Shown here one piece after another: positions 18,202 through 24,929 of a stretch of 36,835 nt of DNA (its first letter is position 1; the number at the start of each line of letters is the position of its first letter). Under the pieces are notes generated by a model, which saw only the letters and a program-made list of their open reading frames with translations, was not told the DNA's origin and searched no databases. Origin of the DNA: Methanolobus sp. UBA32 (GTDB lineage Archaea > Halobacteriota > Methanosarcinia > Methanosarcinales > Methanosarcinaceae). The stretch covers positions 13,267 through 50,101 of the forward strand of contig DAZF01000047.1 in assembly GCA_002507205.1 (NCBI GenBank), read 5' to 3'. A program made the position numbers and the translations under genes.

Positions 18202-19557
18202 TCAGTCTACAAGATCATGCATACGAGCTTTGGTGTTCCCTAAAGTATCGCCAGAATCAGAATCTCCGTCACCGTTCTCTTCATCGTCCTTGCGGTGCAT
18301 ATCCTTGCTGACCATGGGGTTGAACATGAAGTACTTTTTCACGTAGGCCATGACCTCTTCATCGGATATACAGGAAACCCTTTTCTCGTCATTGTAGAGC
18401 TTCTGGATCTCAGCCTGAATTGCTCGCAGACGCTTGTCATCCTTTCCAATCTCTATCTGTACATCCATCAGTTCATTCAGTGTTTCCTGTACCTTATATC
18501 TCAGTACTTCTATACCTGAGGAGTCACCTATGAGGAATATTCTCTTTCCTCCGACAATCTCAGGTGGATACGGTTCGTATGTGAACGGGTTCTTGATAAC
18601 GCCTGCAGAGTGGATGCCTGATTCATGGGCGAACACATTGTTGCCCACAACTGACTTGTTCCTTGGTACACGAATACCGATCTCTCTTTCCATGAACTTC
18701 GCAAACTCAACCAGAGATTCAAGGTTATACTTATCAAATCCTTCGATACGCCTTGCGAGGAAAAGAAGGAGTTTTTCCATTTCAGCATTGCCTGCCCTTT
18801 CTCCTATTCCCAGGAATGTTACGTTTGACCAGTTAGCGCCATGCCAGTATCCTGCAATGGAGTTGGCAACAGCAAGACCGAAGTCATCGTGACAGTGAGT
18901 CTCGATGTTCTTCACATTGAGTTCGTTCTTCAGGTATTGTACAATTGATGGCATGCCGAATGGCTCATCAACACCAACAAATGGTATTCCGAATCCGATT
19001 GTGTCACATATACGTATGGTACAATCCGGGTCAATGTCCATTATTTTCTTAATAAGCGGGTATGTGAAATCATAATTGTCAGCACGGGTCATATCTTCGA
19101 TATGCGCCCTGGTGCGAAGACCGTGGTCTACTGCGTACTGAAGTGCGGTGAGGTATTTCTCTTCGGCTGCCTCACGGGTAGGCAGTCCCATCTTATCAAA
19201 GATGTGTGGATCAGAGACTGACATGAGGATGCCGGTTTCTTCGATTCCGTCAATGTTGAGGACCATGTCGATATCAGCAGGGTTTGCACGTGCCCAGCCG
19301 GTAATCTCCGGGAATTCATAACCCTGATCCATCATGAGTTTGATAGCCTTTCGGTCCCTGTCGTTATAGACAAAAGTCTCAAGTTTTTCTATTCCTATCT
19401 TATGCAGGTAGTTATATATCTGGAACTTCTGCTGGCTTTTCATCACAATACCAGGCATCTGTGCTCCATCCCGAATCGTGCTGTCGCTAATAGAAACTTC
19501 CTGCCCATGCGGCAATTTTATTTTTGGAAGGTCTTCATAATCTTTGTATATTTTCAT
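18202..19557 (-). CDS. DRE-TIM acyltransferase, candidate Re-citrate synthase or homocitrate synthase
   Basis: A 451-aa member of the isopropylmalate/homocitrate synthase family. Seen: STIRDGAQMPG (residues 26-36) with the catalytic Arg-Asp pair, ETHCHDDFGLAVANS and GIGERAGNAEME for metal and substrate binding, and HESGIHSAGV. There is no LeuA regulatory domain. An acidic low-complexity end (DDEENGDGDSDSGD) covers roughly the last 29 residues. The length matches Re-citrate synthase of Clostridium kluyveri (known from literature) better than homocitrate synthase at about 390 aa. Neighbouring isocitrate dehydrogenase fits a citrate-to-2-oxoglutarate branch. A perfect AGGAGGT lies at 19563-19569, 5 nt before the ATG. 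The exact acceptor acid cannot be read from sequence. Confidence 0.78.
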   Translation of the reverse strand: MKIYKDYEDLPKIKLPHGQEVSISDSTIRDGAQMPGIVMKSQQKFQIYNYLHKIGIEKLETFVYNDRDRKAIKLMMDQGYEFPEITGWARANPADIDMVLNIDGIEETGILMSVSDPHIFDKMGLPTREAAEEKYLTALQYAVDHGLRTRAHIEDMTRADNYDFTYPLIKKIMDIDPDCTIRICDTIGFGIPFVGVDEPFGMPSIVQYLKNELNVKNIETHCHDDFGLAVANSIAGYWHGANWSNVTFLGIGERAGNAEMEKLLLFLARRIEGFDKYNLESLVEFAKFMEREIGIRVPRNKSVVGNNVFAHESGIHSAGVIKNPFTYEPYPPEIVGGKRIFLIGDSSGIEVLRYKVQETLNELMDVQIEIGKDDKRLRAIQAEIQKLYNDEKRVSCISDEEVMAYVKKYFMFNPMVSKDMHRKDDEENGDGDSDSGDTLGNTKARMHDLVD

Positions 19558-19811
19558 TCAATACCTCCTTTGGTGTAAATCGTGAAGATCCCGGAATTTA
19601 TGATCAATTGTAGAAATGAGTTAATGTCAATATTCTAATATCACATCAGAAAACGATTATACTCCGGATGATTATCTTTATTGAAAGATGAATTACAGAC
19701 TGTTATACACGACCTCATACTTAAAATGTCTTTTCTTTGGTAATTTTTCTATATTCTATTAATCTGTATCATATTTAATTAACCGTAAATCTTTATAATT
19801 TAAATGATTAC

Positions 19812-20324
19812 ATGGTTAATATGTGGAGCACATTACTCAGCAAGTTTGAAAAATACCCGGCCCAGCAAAAAGTCTTGAAGCTTATTTTTGAACGTGGTTT
19901 TCAGGTCAATGATGAGGGCAAGGTTACCTCAGGTGCCATAGAGATAGCACACACACAACTTGCCAGGGAAGCAGGTGTTGACAGGCGTGTTGTGGATTCC
20001 ACTACCGAAGTAATACTTTCCGATGAACTGCTGAGAAAGGTCTTCCAGAATGTGAGGTCAATACCTTTCCTTCGTGATGTTGCCCCTCTGATGGGTCAGG
20101 GTGTTGTTGTCATCACGCCTGATGATGCTTCTCACAAAGGAATAATATCAGAGGTATCCACAGTTATAGCACAGCACAACATCAGTATCCGGCAGGCAGT
20201 ATCTGATGATCCTTTCTTTGTCACTGAGGCAAAACTAACCATAATAACAGATACCAAGGTTCCAGGCAGCATTGTAGAAGAACTGCTCAAACTGGATTCC
20301 GTAAAAGGCGTAAGTATCTACTAA
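19812..20324 (+). CDS. HTH-ACT amino-acid metabolism regulator
   Basis: 170 aa (167 if translation starts at the ATG at 19821). The N-terminal half is a helix-turn-helix domain (IEIAHTQLAREAGVDRRVVDST), and the C-terminal half (about 95-170) is an ACT domain (GVVVITPDDASHKGIISEV, then IITDTKVPGSIVEELL). It matches the archaeal group of ACT-domain regulators of amino acid metabolism. TATA-like CTTTATAATT at 19791-19800 lies 21-30 nt upstream of 19821, so a leaderless start there is likely. It is divergent from the citrate synthase-like gene over 254 nt; control of that gene by a sensed amino acid is plausible but inferred. Confidence 0.85.
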   Translation: MVNMWSTLLSKFEKYPAQQKVLKLIFERGFQVNDEGKVTSGAIEIAHTQLAREAGVDRRVVDSTTEVILSDELLRKVFQNVRSIPFLRDVAPLMGQGVVVITPDDASHKGIISEVSTVIAQHNISIRQAVSDDPFFVTEAKLTIITDTKVPGSIVEELLKLDSVKGVSIY

Positions 20325-20335
20325 GGTGTACTCAT

Positions 20336-21544
20336 TCAAAGAACAGCTTTTGCAAATGCGCCGAAGACCTTTAACATATGCACCGATCTAGAAGGGTGCA
20401 ACATTTTCTTTATAAGTATTGATGGATGGTCCATGTCCCCATAGCGGGTGATGGTATCAAGTATAGCGGGATTGTTCATAGAACCTATCAGTCCGTCAAG
20501 CTCATTGTCATCAAGTCCACCGATAAAGCGGTGTATTCTCATACCCATGGAAAGCTCTTTTCCAATTTCAGCCCTCCATCTTTTATCATACTCATAAAGG
20601 AAATTCGCAGAACTGTCTTCTTCATCAACGGCCTTTGCGGCAATTTCTCCTGCTATTTTCGCACAGACTGCGCCGGTATATATTCCTCCGCCTGATGTGG
20701 GCTTTACCTGACCTGCAGCATCACCAACTACAAGCACTCCGTCCGAATATGTCTTTTCAAGTGGTCCGAGTGGTATTCCTCCCATCACAAGGTCAAGTTT
20801 ACCCCCTCCATATCTAGAGGCAACATGGTGGTTCTTTGTAAGCAGTTTCTCAAGGGCCTGGTTTGCCATCACAGGGTGTTGGGATTTAGGGTCAATTGCC
20901 ATTCCTATGCGGGAAACGTTCTCGTTAACAGGGACAGCCCATGCAAAGAAACCAGGTGCCTGTGAGCCTACGAACAATTCTACAAAATCAGTATCATCAG
21001 AACGGTATGGTACTTCTGCCTGTATTCCCGATAATACTTTACTAACGTTTCCAAGGCCTGCCATTTTTGCCACCTTGCTGCGAACGCCGTCTGCAGCGAT
21101 GACAACTTTTGCTTCTACTGTTTCAGGCTGGCCTTTCCTGAGCAGTGATACCCTCTGTTTACCGTCTTTGTTTTCAATACCATTTACTCTTGAGTTGAGC
21201 CACAGGTCAACATCTTTTTCAATTGCCATGGCAGCAAGTCGGCGGTCGAACATCTTTCTGGAAACAACATAGGCCTTTGTCTTTTTCCCGTCTATGGGCA
21301 GGCAGTCTCCATTCATCGGATGCACAAAAGCACCTCTCACTGAATTAAATACAAAATCATCCGAGGGCTTGATATCACATTCACTGACTGCACGGGTACT
21401 TAGCAGTCCGGTGCATCCCACGGGGCTTCCTATAAAGGCATGGTCTTCTACCATCAATGTCCGTGCCCCGTGCATGGAAGCATACCTTGCGGCAGTTGAG
21501 CCGATAGGTCCGGCTCCGACAACAATTACATCATATTCCGTCAT
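20336..21544 (-). CDS. geranylgeranyl reductase family flavoprotein
   Basis: 402 aa from the ATG at 21544 (408 if the upstream ATG at 21562 is used; the dinucleotide-binding strand begins right after the shorter start). Seen: VVGAGPIGSTAARYA (FAD ADP-binding), GSPVGCTGLL as in geranylgeranyl reductases, and VLVVGDAAGQVKPTSGGGIYTG as the second FAD motif. Such enzymes saturate the isoprenoid chains of archaeal lipids or quinone-like carriers such as methanophenazine. Several paralogs are usual in methanogens, so the exact substrate is open. It overlaps the end of the HAD gene by 14 nt, so the two are translationally coupled. Confidence 0.85.
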   Translation of the reverse strand: MTEYDVIVVGAGPIGSTAARYASMHGARTLMVEDHAFIGSPVGCTGLLSTRAVSECDIKPSDDFVFNSVRGAFVHPMNGDCLPIDGKKTKAYVVSRKMFDRRLAAMAIEKDVDLWLNSRVNGIENKDGKQRVSLLRKGQPETVEAKVVIAADGVRSKVAKMAGLGNVSKVLSGIQAEVPYRSDDTDFVELFVGSQAPGFFAWAVPVNENVSRIGMAIDPKSQHPVMANQALEKLLTKNHHVASRYGGGKLDLVMGGIPLGPLEKTYSDGVLVVGDAAGQVKPTSGGGIYTGAVCAKIAGEIAAKAVDEEDSSANFLYEYDKRWRAEIGKELSMGMRIHRFIGGLDDNELDGLIGSMNNPAILDTITRYGDMDHPSILIKKMLHPSRSVHMLKVFGAFAKAVL

Positions 21545-22235
21545 TTTCACATTTATTCCCATTCAGAATGATTGTAAGCAGGTCCCTGAAATTGCTGATC
21601 ACGTGGTCTGGTTTTTCTTCAACAAATTGACTGTCAACAGGGGGGTTGCAGTCTCCGTATACTGCATATACGGCCAGCATCCCAATTTGCTTTGAGGGGC
21701 TGATGTCCCTTCTGAGGCTGTCTCCTACAAAAAGAGTCTCATGGGCCTCAAGTCCCATTGAACCAAGCGCATACATGAAAGGTTCGTGAGATGGTTTCTT
21801 CCGACCTGTCATATCGAAAGTGAAAAGTGAATCAAAGCATCCGCACAGATCAACTTTCTGAAGCCTTTTTCTGGCATTCATTTTGTCGGCATCTGTGAGT
21901 ATTCCAATACTAAGTTCCATACTCTTTAGTTCAAGCATGGTTCTTTTCACGTCAGGATAAAGTTCAATGGTTTGTATCTTCTCTCTCTGGTATATAGTAC
22001 AGCATTCCTGAAATATCTCTTCGGAGTGTAATCCATATTCTGCCAGGTAATCACTGATATTTTCCACGTCTTCAAATCCGTACTTATCCCTGCGGAAATA
22101 AGACAGGAGCTCATGGGGGTCACCTGTTCCAATATGTTCTACAATAGCCGTACAGGCAGCAATTTTAGCTTTTACAAAATCAAAAAGGGTGTTATCCATA
22201 TCAAAAATGACACCTTTTATCTTTTTTTCTTTCAT
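21531..22235 (-). CDS. HAD-superfamily phosphatase
   Basis: A 234-aa protein with all four HAD motifs: IFDMDNTLFD (nucleophile Asp and acid Asp), LTDADKMNARKRL (motif II Thr region), K near GRKKPSHEPF, and VGDSLRRDISPSKQIG (motif IV acids). An alpha-helical cap lies between motifs I and II, giving the phosphoglycolate phosphatase-like subclass. The substrate cannot be read from sequence. It is upstream of, and overlapping with, the geranylgeranyl reductase gene, suggesting one transcript; hydrolysis of a sugar or glycerol phosphate is only a guess. Confidence 0.85.
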   Translation of the reverse strand: MKEKKIKGVIFDMDNTLFDFVKAKIAACTAIVEHIGTGDPHELLSYFRRDKYGFEDVENISDYLAEYGLHSEEIFQECCTIYQREKIQTIELYPDVKRTMLELKSMELSIGILTDADKMNARKRLQKVDLCGCFDSLFTFDMTGRKKPSHEPFMYALGSMGLEAHETLFVGDSLRRDISPSKQIGMLAVYAVYGDCNPPVDSQFVEEKPDHVISNFRDLLTIILNGNKCENDGI

Positions 22236-22410
22236 GCCTTCATCCTGTTTATGAGGTAATATGGTAATTTATTTGCCTGAAATAATGCCCCATTCATATA
22301 TGATATATTCGTTTAGCCTGAACTGCATTAAAAGAACTTTATATATAATAAATTAATATATTTATCTGAATGGTTTTATTATTGAGTTCTTTGATCGACG
22401 AGGGTAAATA

Positions 22411-22554
22411 ATGGTTACAGATATGCAATTGAAGCAGAAAGATGATGCCTATTCAGACCTACAGGTATCAGAATATGATGTGAATTCCTCTCTGCAAAAG
22501 GAAGAAGAAGGTTTCTATTCTTCATGTGGTCAGGCTTTCATACGCATAAAATAA
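22411..22554 (+). CDS. 47-aa small protein, unknown
   Basis: An ATG at 22411 opens a 47-codon frame ending TAA, beginning MVTDMQLKQKDDAYSDLQ and ending SSCGQAFIRIK. GAGGG lies about 8 nt before the ATG, and a strong TATA-like run TTTATATATAATAAA at about 22329-22343 gives a short leader. The protein is acidic with one Cys and no membrane segment. I recognise no family. Promoter, ribosome binding site and frame together make a real small gene plausible; the rest of 22236-22580 shows nothing else. Confidence 0.45.
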   Translation: MVTDMQLKQKDDAYSDLQVSEYDVNSSLQKEEEGFYSSCGQAFIRIK

Positions 22555-22580
22555 AAAACAAATATTCAACCGATTATCAG

Positions 22581-23342
22581 TTACGCTACCTTGTTAAAAC
22601 TACGTTGTACCAGTTCATATGGAATTATGCTGTCGTTGAGTGAGTGGAGCATGACAAATCTACGGGGAACAATATCTTTCAGATAAGTATCAGAGTCTAT
22701 GGATCTGTAGAACATGTATGCTTCAGGATTGGTGTTTTCATCAATAGTAATGGAATCAGTATGATATCCGCTTGTACTGATGGCCACAACACCCTTTATT
22801 TCAGGGCTGATCGCAGTTGCAATTATAGCGAACCTTCCACCGTTGCTGAGCCCGAGCATTGTAATATTCTCGCCATCAACTCCGGTTTGCTCGCCAAGAA
22901 CATTTGCAGCTATCAGTGCATCATGTATCATCATATATTCCACAGGCTCTCCACCACTTACAAAAAGTTCAAAGTCTCCCTGGGGGTCAATTCCGCCGGG
23001 ATTCCTCTGGTCAATAGTGATAGATGCATATCCCAGTTCGCAGAGCAATTCAGGAACATCAATTTGTTGTTCTTTGGACACGCCTGCTCCGGGGAGCATC
23101 ACAACACCAGGGATATTGTTACTGGACGCCGGTATTCTTATCAATCCTTCGATGCATGAGTCTCTGCTTTTGAATGTTACAGTTTTCACAATATCTGAGT
23201 CATTTGAGGTTGTGATATTGTTTATGCTGTACTCTGCATCCTTTATCTGTGAGTAAGAAAGAATTGTATCATCTGAAACTGACCAAGCAGGCTGGTCGTC
23301 AGAACTGGCAAGTATTCCGATAACGCCTGCTATCATAAGCAA
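22581..23342 (-). CDS. membrane-anchored or secreted alpha/beta hydrolase
   Basis: About 253 aa from a TTG at 23342. The N-terminus is a hydrophobic segment (LLMIAGVIGILASS) that acts as an anchor or signal. The body is a dienelactone-hydrolase-like alpha/beta fold: VVMLPGAGVSKEQ (oxyanion region), TIDQRNPGG, LGLSNGGRFA as a GxSxGG nucleophile elbow with the catalytic Ser, and MLHSLNDSIIPYEL with the Asp. The hydrophobic helix continues in frame upstream as KKLPLLLRAL with no ATG, GTG or TTG, so the true start may lie further out at a non-standard codon, or the N-terminus is short. The C-terminus seems to end early (FNKVA), so the final helix and His may be missing. Substrate unknown. Confidence 0.7.
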   Translation of the reverse strand: MLMIAGVIGILASSDDQPAWSVSDDTILSYSQIKDAEYSINNITTSNDSDIVKTVTFKSRDSCIEGLIRIPASSNNIPGVVMLPGAGVSKEQQIDVPELLCELGYASITIDQRNPGGIDPQGDFELFVSGGEPVEYMMIHDALIAANVLGEQTGVDGENITMLGLSNGGRFAIIATAISPEIKGVVAISTSGYHTDSITIDENTNPEAYMFYRSIDSDTYLKDIVPRRFVMLHSLNDSIIPYELVQRSFNKVA

Positions 23343-23452
23343 GGCTCTCAGAAGGAGTGGCAGCTTTTTGATGTTAATTTTCTGATTTTCAGGTATCTTC
23401 CTTTTTCCTTTTGTGGAATGCTTTTGACTTATGAGATCGCCGAAAAATTTTA

Positions 23453-23524
23453 CGGACCTGCCGGGAATCGAACCCGGGTTCTAAGCTCCGGAGGCTAAAG
23501 TGATATCCACTACACTACAGGCCC
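23453..23524 (-). tRNA. tRNA-Arg (anticodon CCG)
   Basis: A 72-nt cloverleaf on the minus strand. The acceptor GGGCCTG pairs with CAGGTCC (one G-U), the D arm is GTG...CAC, the anticodon loop CTCCGGA gives anticodon CCG for CGG arginine codons, and the T arm is CCGGG-TTCGAAT-CCCGG. The discriminator base is G and CCA is not encoded. The anticodon stem TTAGC/GCTTA has one T-T mismatch. A TATA-like ATTATATTTATC lies about 50 nt upstream. Confidence 0.93.
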
Positions 23525-23685
23525 ATTATTTGAGATTAATAAGCTCGTTCTGCATGTTTCTCATTGAAGATAAATATAATGTTGTTTAGATGTTGTTTTG
23601 GAGATTTGTATGAGTATGTGCAGTAGTTCTCACTATAAAGCATAACAATTTGCTTAGTATTGTTACGAACAAAAGTCTTAAATAT

Positions 23686-23695
23686 CACAATTGTG
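23686..23695. promoter_or_regulatory. operator copy 1, CACAATTGTG
   Basis: A perfect 10-bp palindrome abutting the TATA-like CTTAAATAT at 23677-23685. It lies 23 bp (about two helical turns) centre-to-centre from copy 2, upstream of the tRNA-Cys-like element. Confidence 0.7.
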
Positions 23696-23708
23696 TATTA
23701 TGTGTATT

Positions 23709-23718
23709 CACAATTGTG
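23709..23718. promoter_or_regulatory. operator copy 2, CACAATTGTG
   Basis: The same palindrome, here extended to TTCACAATTGTGAA (14 bp). It is about 31 nt past the TATA-like element, where transcription should start, and 14 nt before the tRNA-Cys-like element. Binding here should block initiation. Confidence 0.72.
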
Positions 23719-23731
23719 AAGGAAAACGTTT

Positions 23732-23778
23732 GCCAGGGTCGGAGCAATTCAATCTTGGTTCGAATCCGGACCCTGGCT
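23732..23778 (+). ncRNA. tRNA-Cys-like element lacking D and anticodon arms
   Basis: GCCAGGG (23732-23738) pairs perfectly with CCCTGGC (23771-23777) as a 7-bp acceptor stem. Between them is a T-arm-like CTTGG-TTCGAAT-CCGGA with the invariant TTCGAAT loop. Base 23778 is T, and a U discriminator is typical of tRNA-Cys, whose archaeal acceptor is also close to GCCAGGG. Only 15 nt replace the D, anticodon and variable regions, so it cannot decode. It is either a deletion relic of a tRNA-Cys gene or a minihelix RNA. Its perfect acceptor stem and dedicated operator-bearing promoter argue against simple decay. Confidence 0.6.
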
Positions 23779-23779
23779 T

Positions 23780-23832
23780 GAGGTCTTCTCCACCTCGCTT
23801 CCCTCAGATGAGCAGGAGCCTTAATGGCTCCT
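23780..23832 (+). terminator. hairpins and terminator after the tRNA-like element
   Basis: GAGGT/ACCTC (23780-23796) and CTCA/TGAG form small stems, followed by AGGAGCC-TTAAT-GGCTCCT, a 7-bp hairpin at 23814-23832. Only a short ACTAAAAA run follows, so termination is plausible but not certain. Read-through would join the element to the sulfur-carrier gene at 23904. No coding region is evident in 23780-23903. Confidence 0.5.
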
Positions 23833-23903
23833 ACTAAAAACGTATAAACCAGAAACTCTGAAACCCCTTGTTTTCTTCTTGATCATCTATTACAGGTCGT
23901 ACC

Positions 23904-24098
23904 ATGAAAGTAAAACTGCCATCCGGTAAAACAGAAGAAATGGACATAGGAACACTCACCGTTGAAGAGCTGCTGCGCCTTCTGGACATCAGCCAGGGAG
24001 AAGTGCTTGTGTCAAGGGATGGTCACATCATTCCGGAAGATACCATACTTAACAATGGTGATGACGTTCGTATAATGCAGGTCGTATTCGGCGGCTGA
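23904..24098 (+). CDS. ThiS/MoaD-like sulfur carrier protein
   Basis: A 64-aa ubiquitin-fold protein that ends in the diagnostic -GG (QVVFGG). E1-type enzymes adenylate this terminus, which then carries sulfur as a thiocarboxylate for thiamine, molybdopterin or tRNA thiolation, or is conjugated to proteins (archaeal SAMPs). The length and the LTVEELLRLLDIS region look ThiS-like, but MoeB/ThiF and MoaE genes lie 3 kb downstream in the same orientation, so it may be the MoaD partner. It is the first coding gene after the operator pair and tRNA-like element. Confidence 0.87.
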   Translation: MKVKLPSGKTEEMDIGTLTVEELLRLLDISQGEVLVSRDGHIIPEDTILNNGDDVRIMQVVFGG

Positions 24099-24110
24099 GC
24101 CGGAACAATT

Positions 24111-24929
24111 TTATTCAGTCTGGCTTTCTTTTTCTACTTTCTTTTCGTCTTCCAGCAGAGATTCTGAAACGGAATCCGGTATATCCGTTATTCTGTTTCC
24201 CCATGAGTAAACATTCATCTTTTTGCTGCGTACAAAACCGACTATCGTAAGTCTGCGGGATCTTGCAATATCAATTGCAAGTGTTGTGGTTGCTCCTCTT
24301 GAGACAACTATCGGGATGTTAGCTATCAGGCATTTCCTCACCATTTCCGATGATATCCTTCCGGAGCAGATGATGTATGTACTGGAAAGATCGATATTTT
24401 TCTCAAGAGCATAGCCTATTATCTTGTCAAGTGCGTTGTGCCTGCCAATATCCTCAACGACACAAATCTTTCCTGTTGCATTGTACATTGCAACTACATG
24501 TATTCCGCCTGTCAATACATGAAGTTGTGAATCCAGTGCTTCTTTCACAGTGGTGCGTATCGTTTCTGAATCAAGGGTGAGGTCCGACCCGATCTCAGGA
24601 AGTTTGGCTATGTCGAGGTAGGACATTGACCCGCCACAGCCACTAAGCACTGTTTTCTTCGAGACAAGTATCTTAAAAGGACTCTTTGTAAGAATGCTGG
24701 CATTTGTGTCTTCAATTTTGATCGACTCGATCTCATCCGTATCTTTGATTATTCCTTCTGTGTAAAGAAAGCCGATCACAAATTCCCTGAGCATATCTGG
24801 ACTTACCATTGCGGTAAGAGCATGTCTTCCATTAACAGTGACTGCAAGTGGCATCTCTTCGATGACCGGATGCATTTCCAGGTCAAAGGAATAGCCATCT
24901 CCTTTTATACAATCTACTTCTCTGTACAT
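24111..24929 (-). CDS. fdhD: FdhD-type sulfurtransferase for molybdo/tungsto enzymes
   Basis: A 272-aa protein of the FdhD family, which moves sulfur from a cysteine desulfurase to the Mo/W cofactor of formate dehydrogenase-type enzymes. Seen: EMPLAVTVNGRHALTAMVSP, FVIGFLYTEGII, LTGGIHVVAMY, VEDIGRHNALDKIIGYAL, and CSGRISSEMVRKCLIA. The usual CxxC sulfur-relay motif is reduced to GCGGS (C98, with Ser101 replacing the second Cys). The ATG directly follows the TGA of the cysteine desulfurase gene, with AAGGAG ahead of it, so the two are translationally coupled. No formate dehydrogenase gene is in the window; formylmethanofuran dehydrogenase elsewhere is a possible client. Confidence 0.9.
   Translation of the reverse strand: MYREVDCIKGDGYSFDLEMHPVIEEMPLAVTVNGRHALTAMVSPDMLREFVIGFLYTEGIIKDTDEIESIKIEDTNASILTKSPFKILVSKKTVLSGCGGSMSYLDIAKLPEIGSDLTLDSETIRTTVKEALDSQLHVLTGGIHVVAMYNATGKICVVEDIGRHNALDKIIGYALEKNIDLSSTYIICSGRISSEMVRKCLIANIPIVVSRGATTTLAIDIARSRRLTIVGFVRSKKMNVYSWGNRITDIPDSVSESLLEDEKKVEKESQTE

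Noticed and set aside
23732..23778. Attachment-site remnant of an integrative element at a tRNA 3' end
   Set aside because: Integration copies only the 3' part of a tRNA; here the 5' acceptor strand is also present and paired, and no integrase or second copy is seen.
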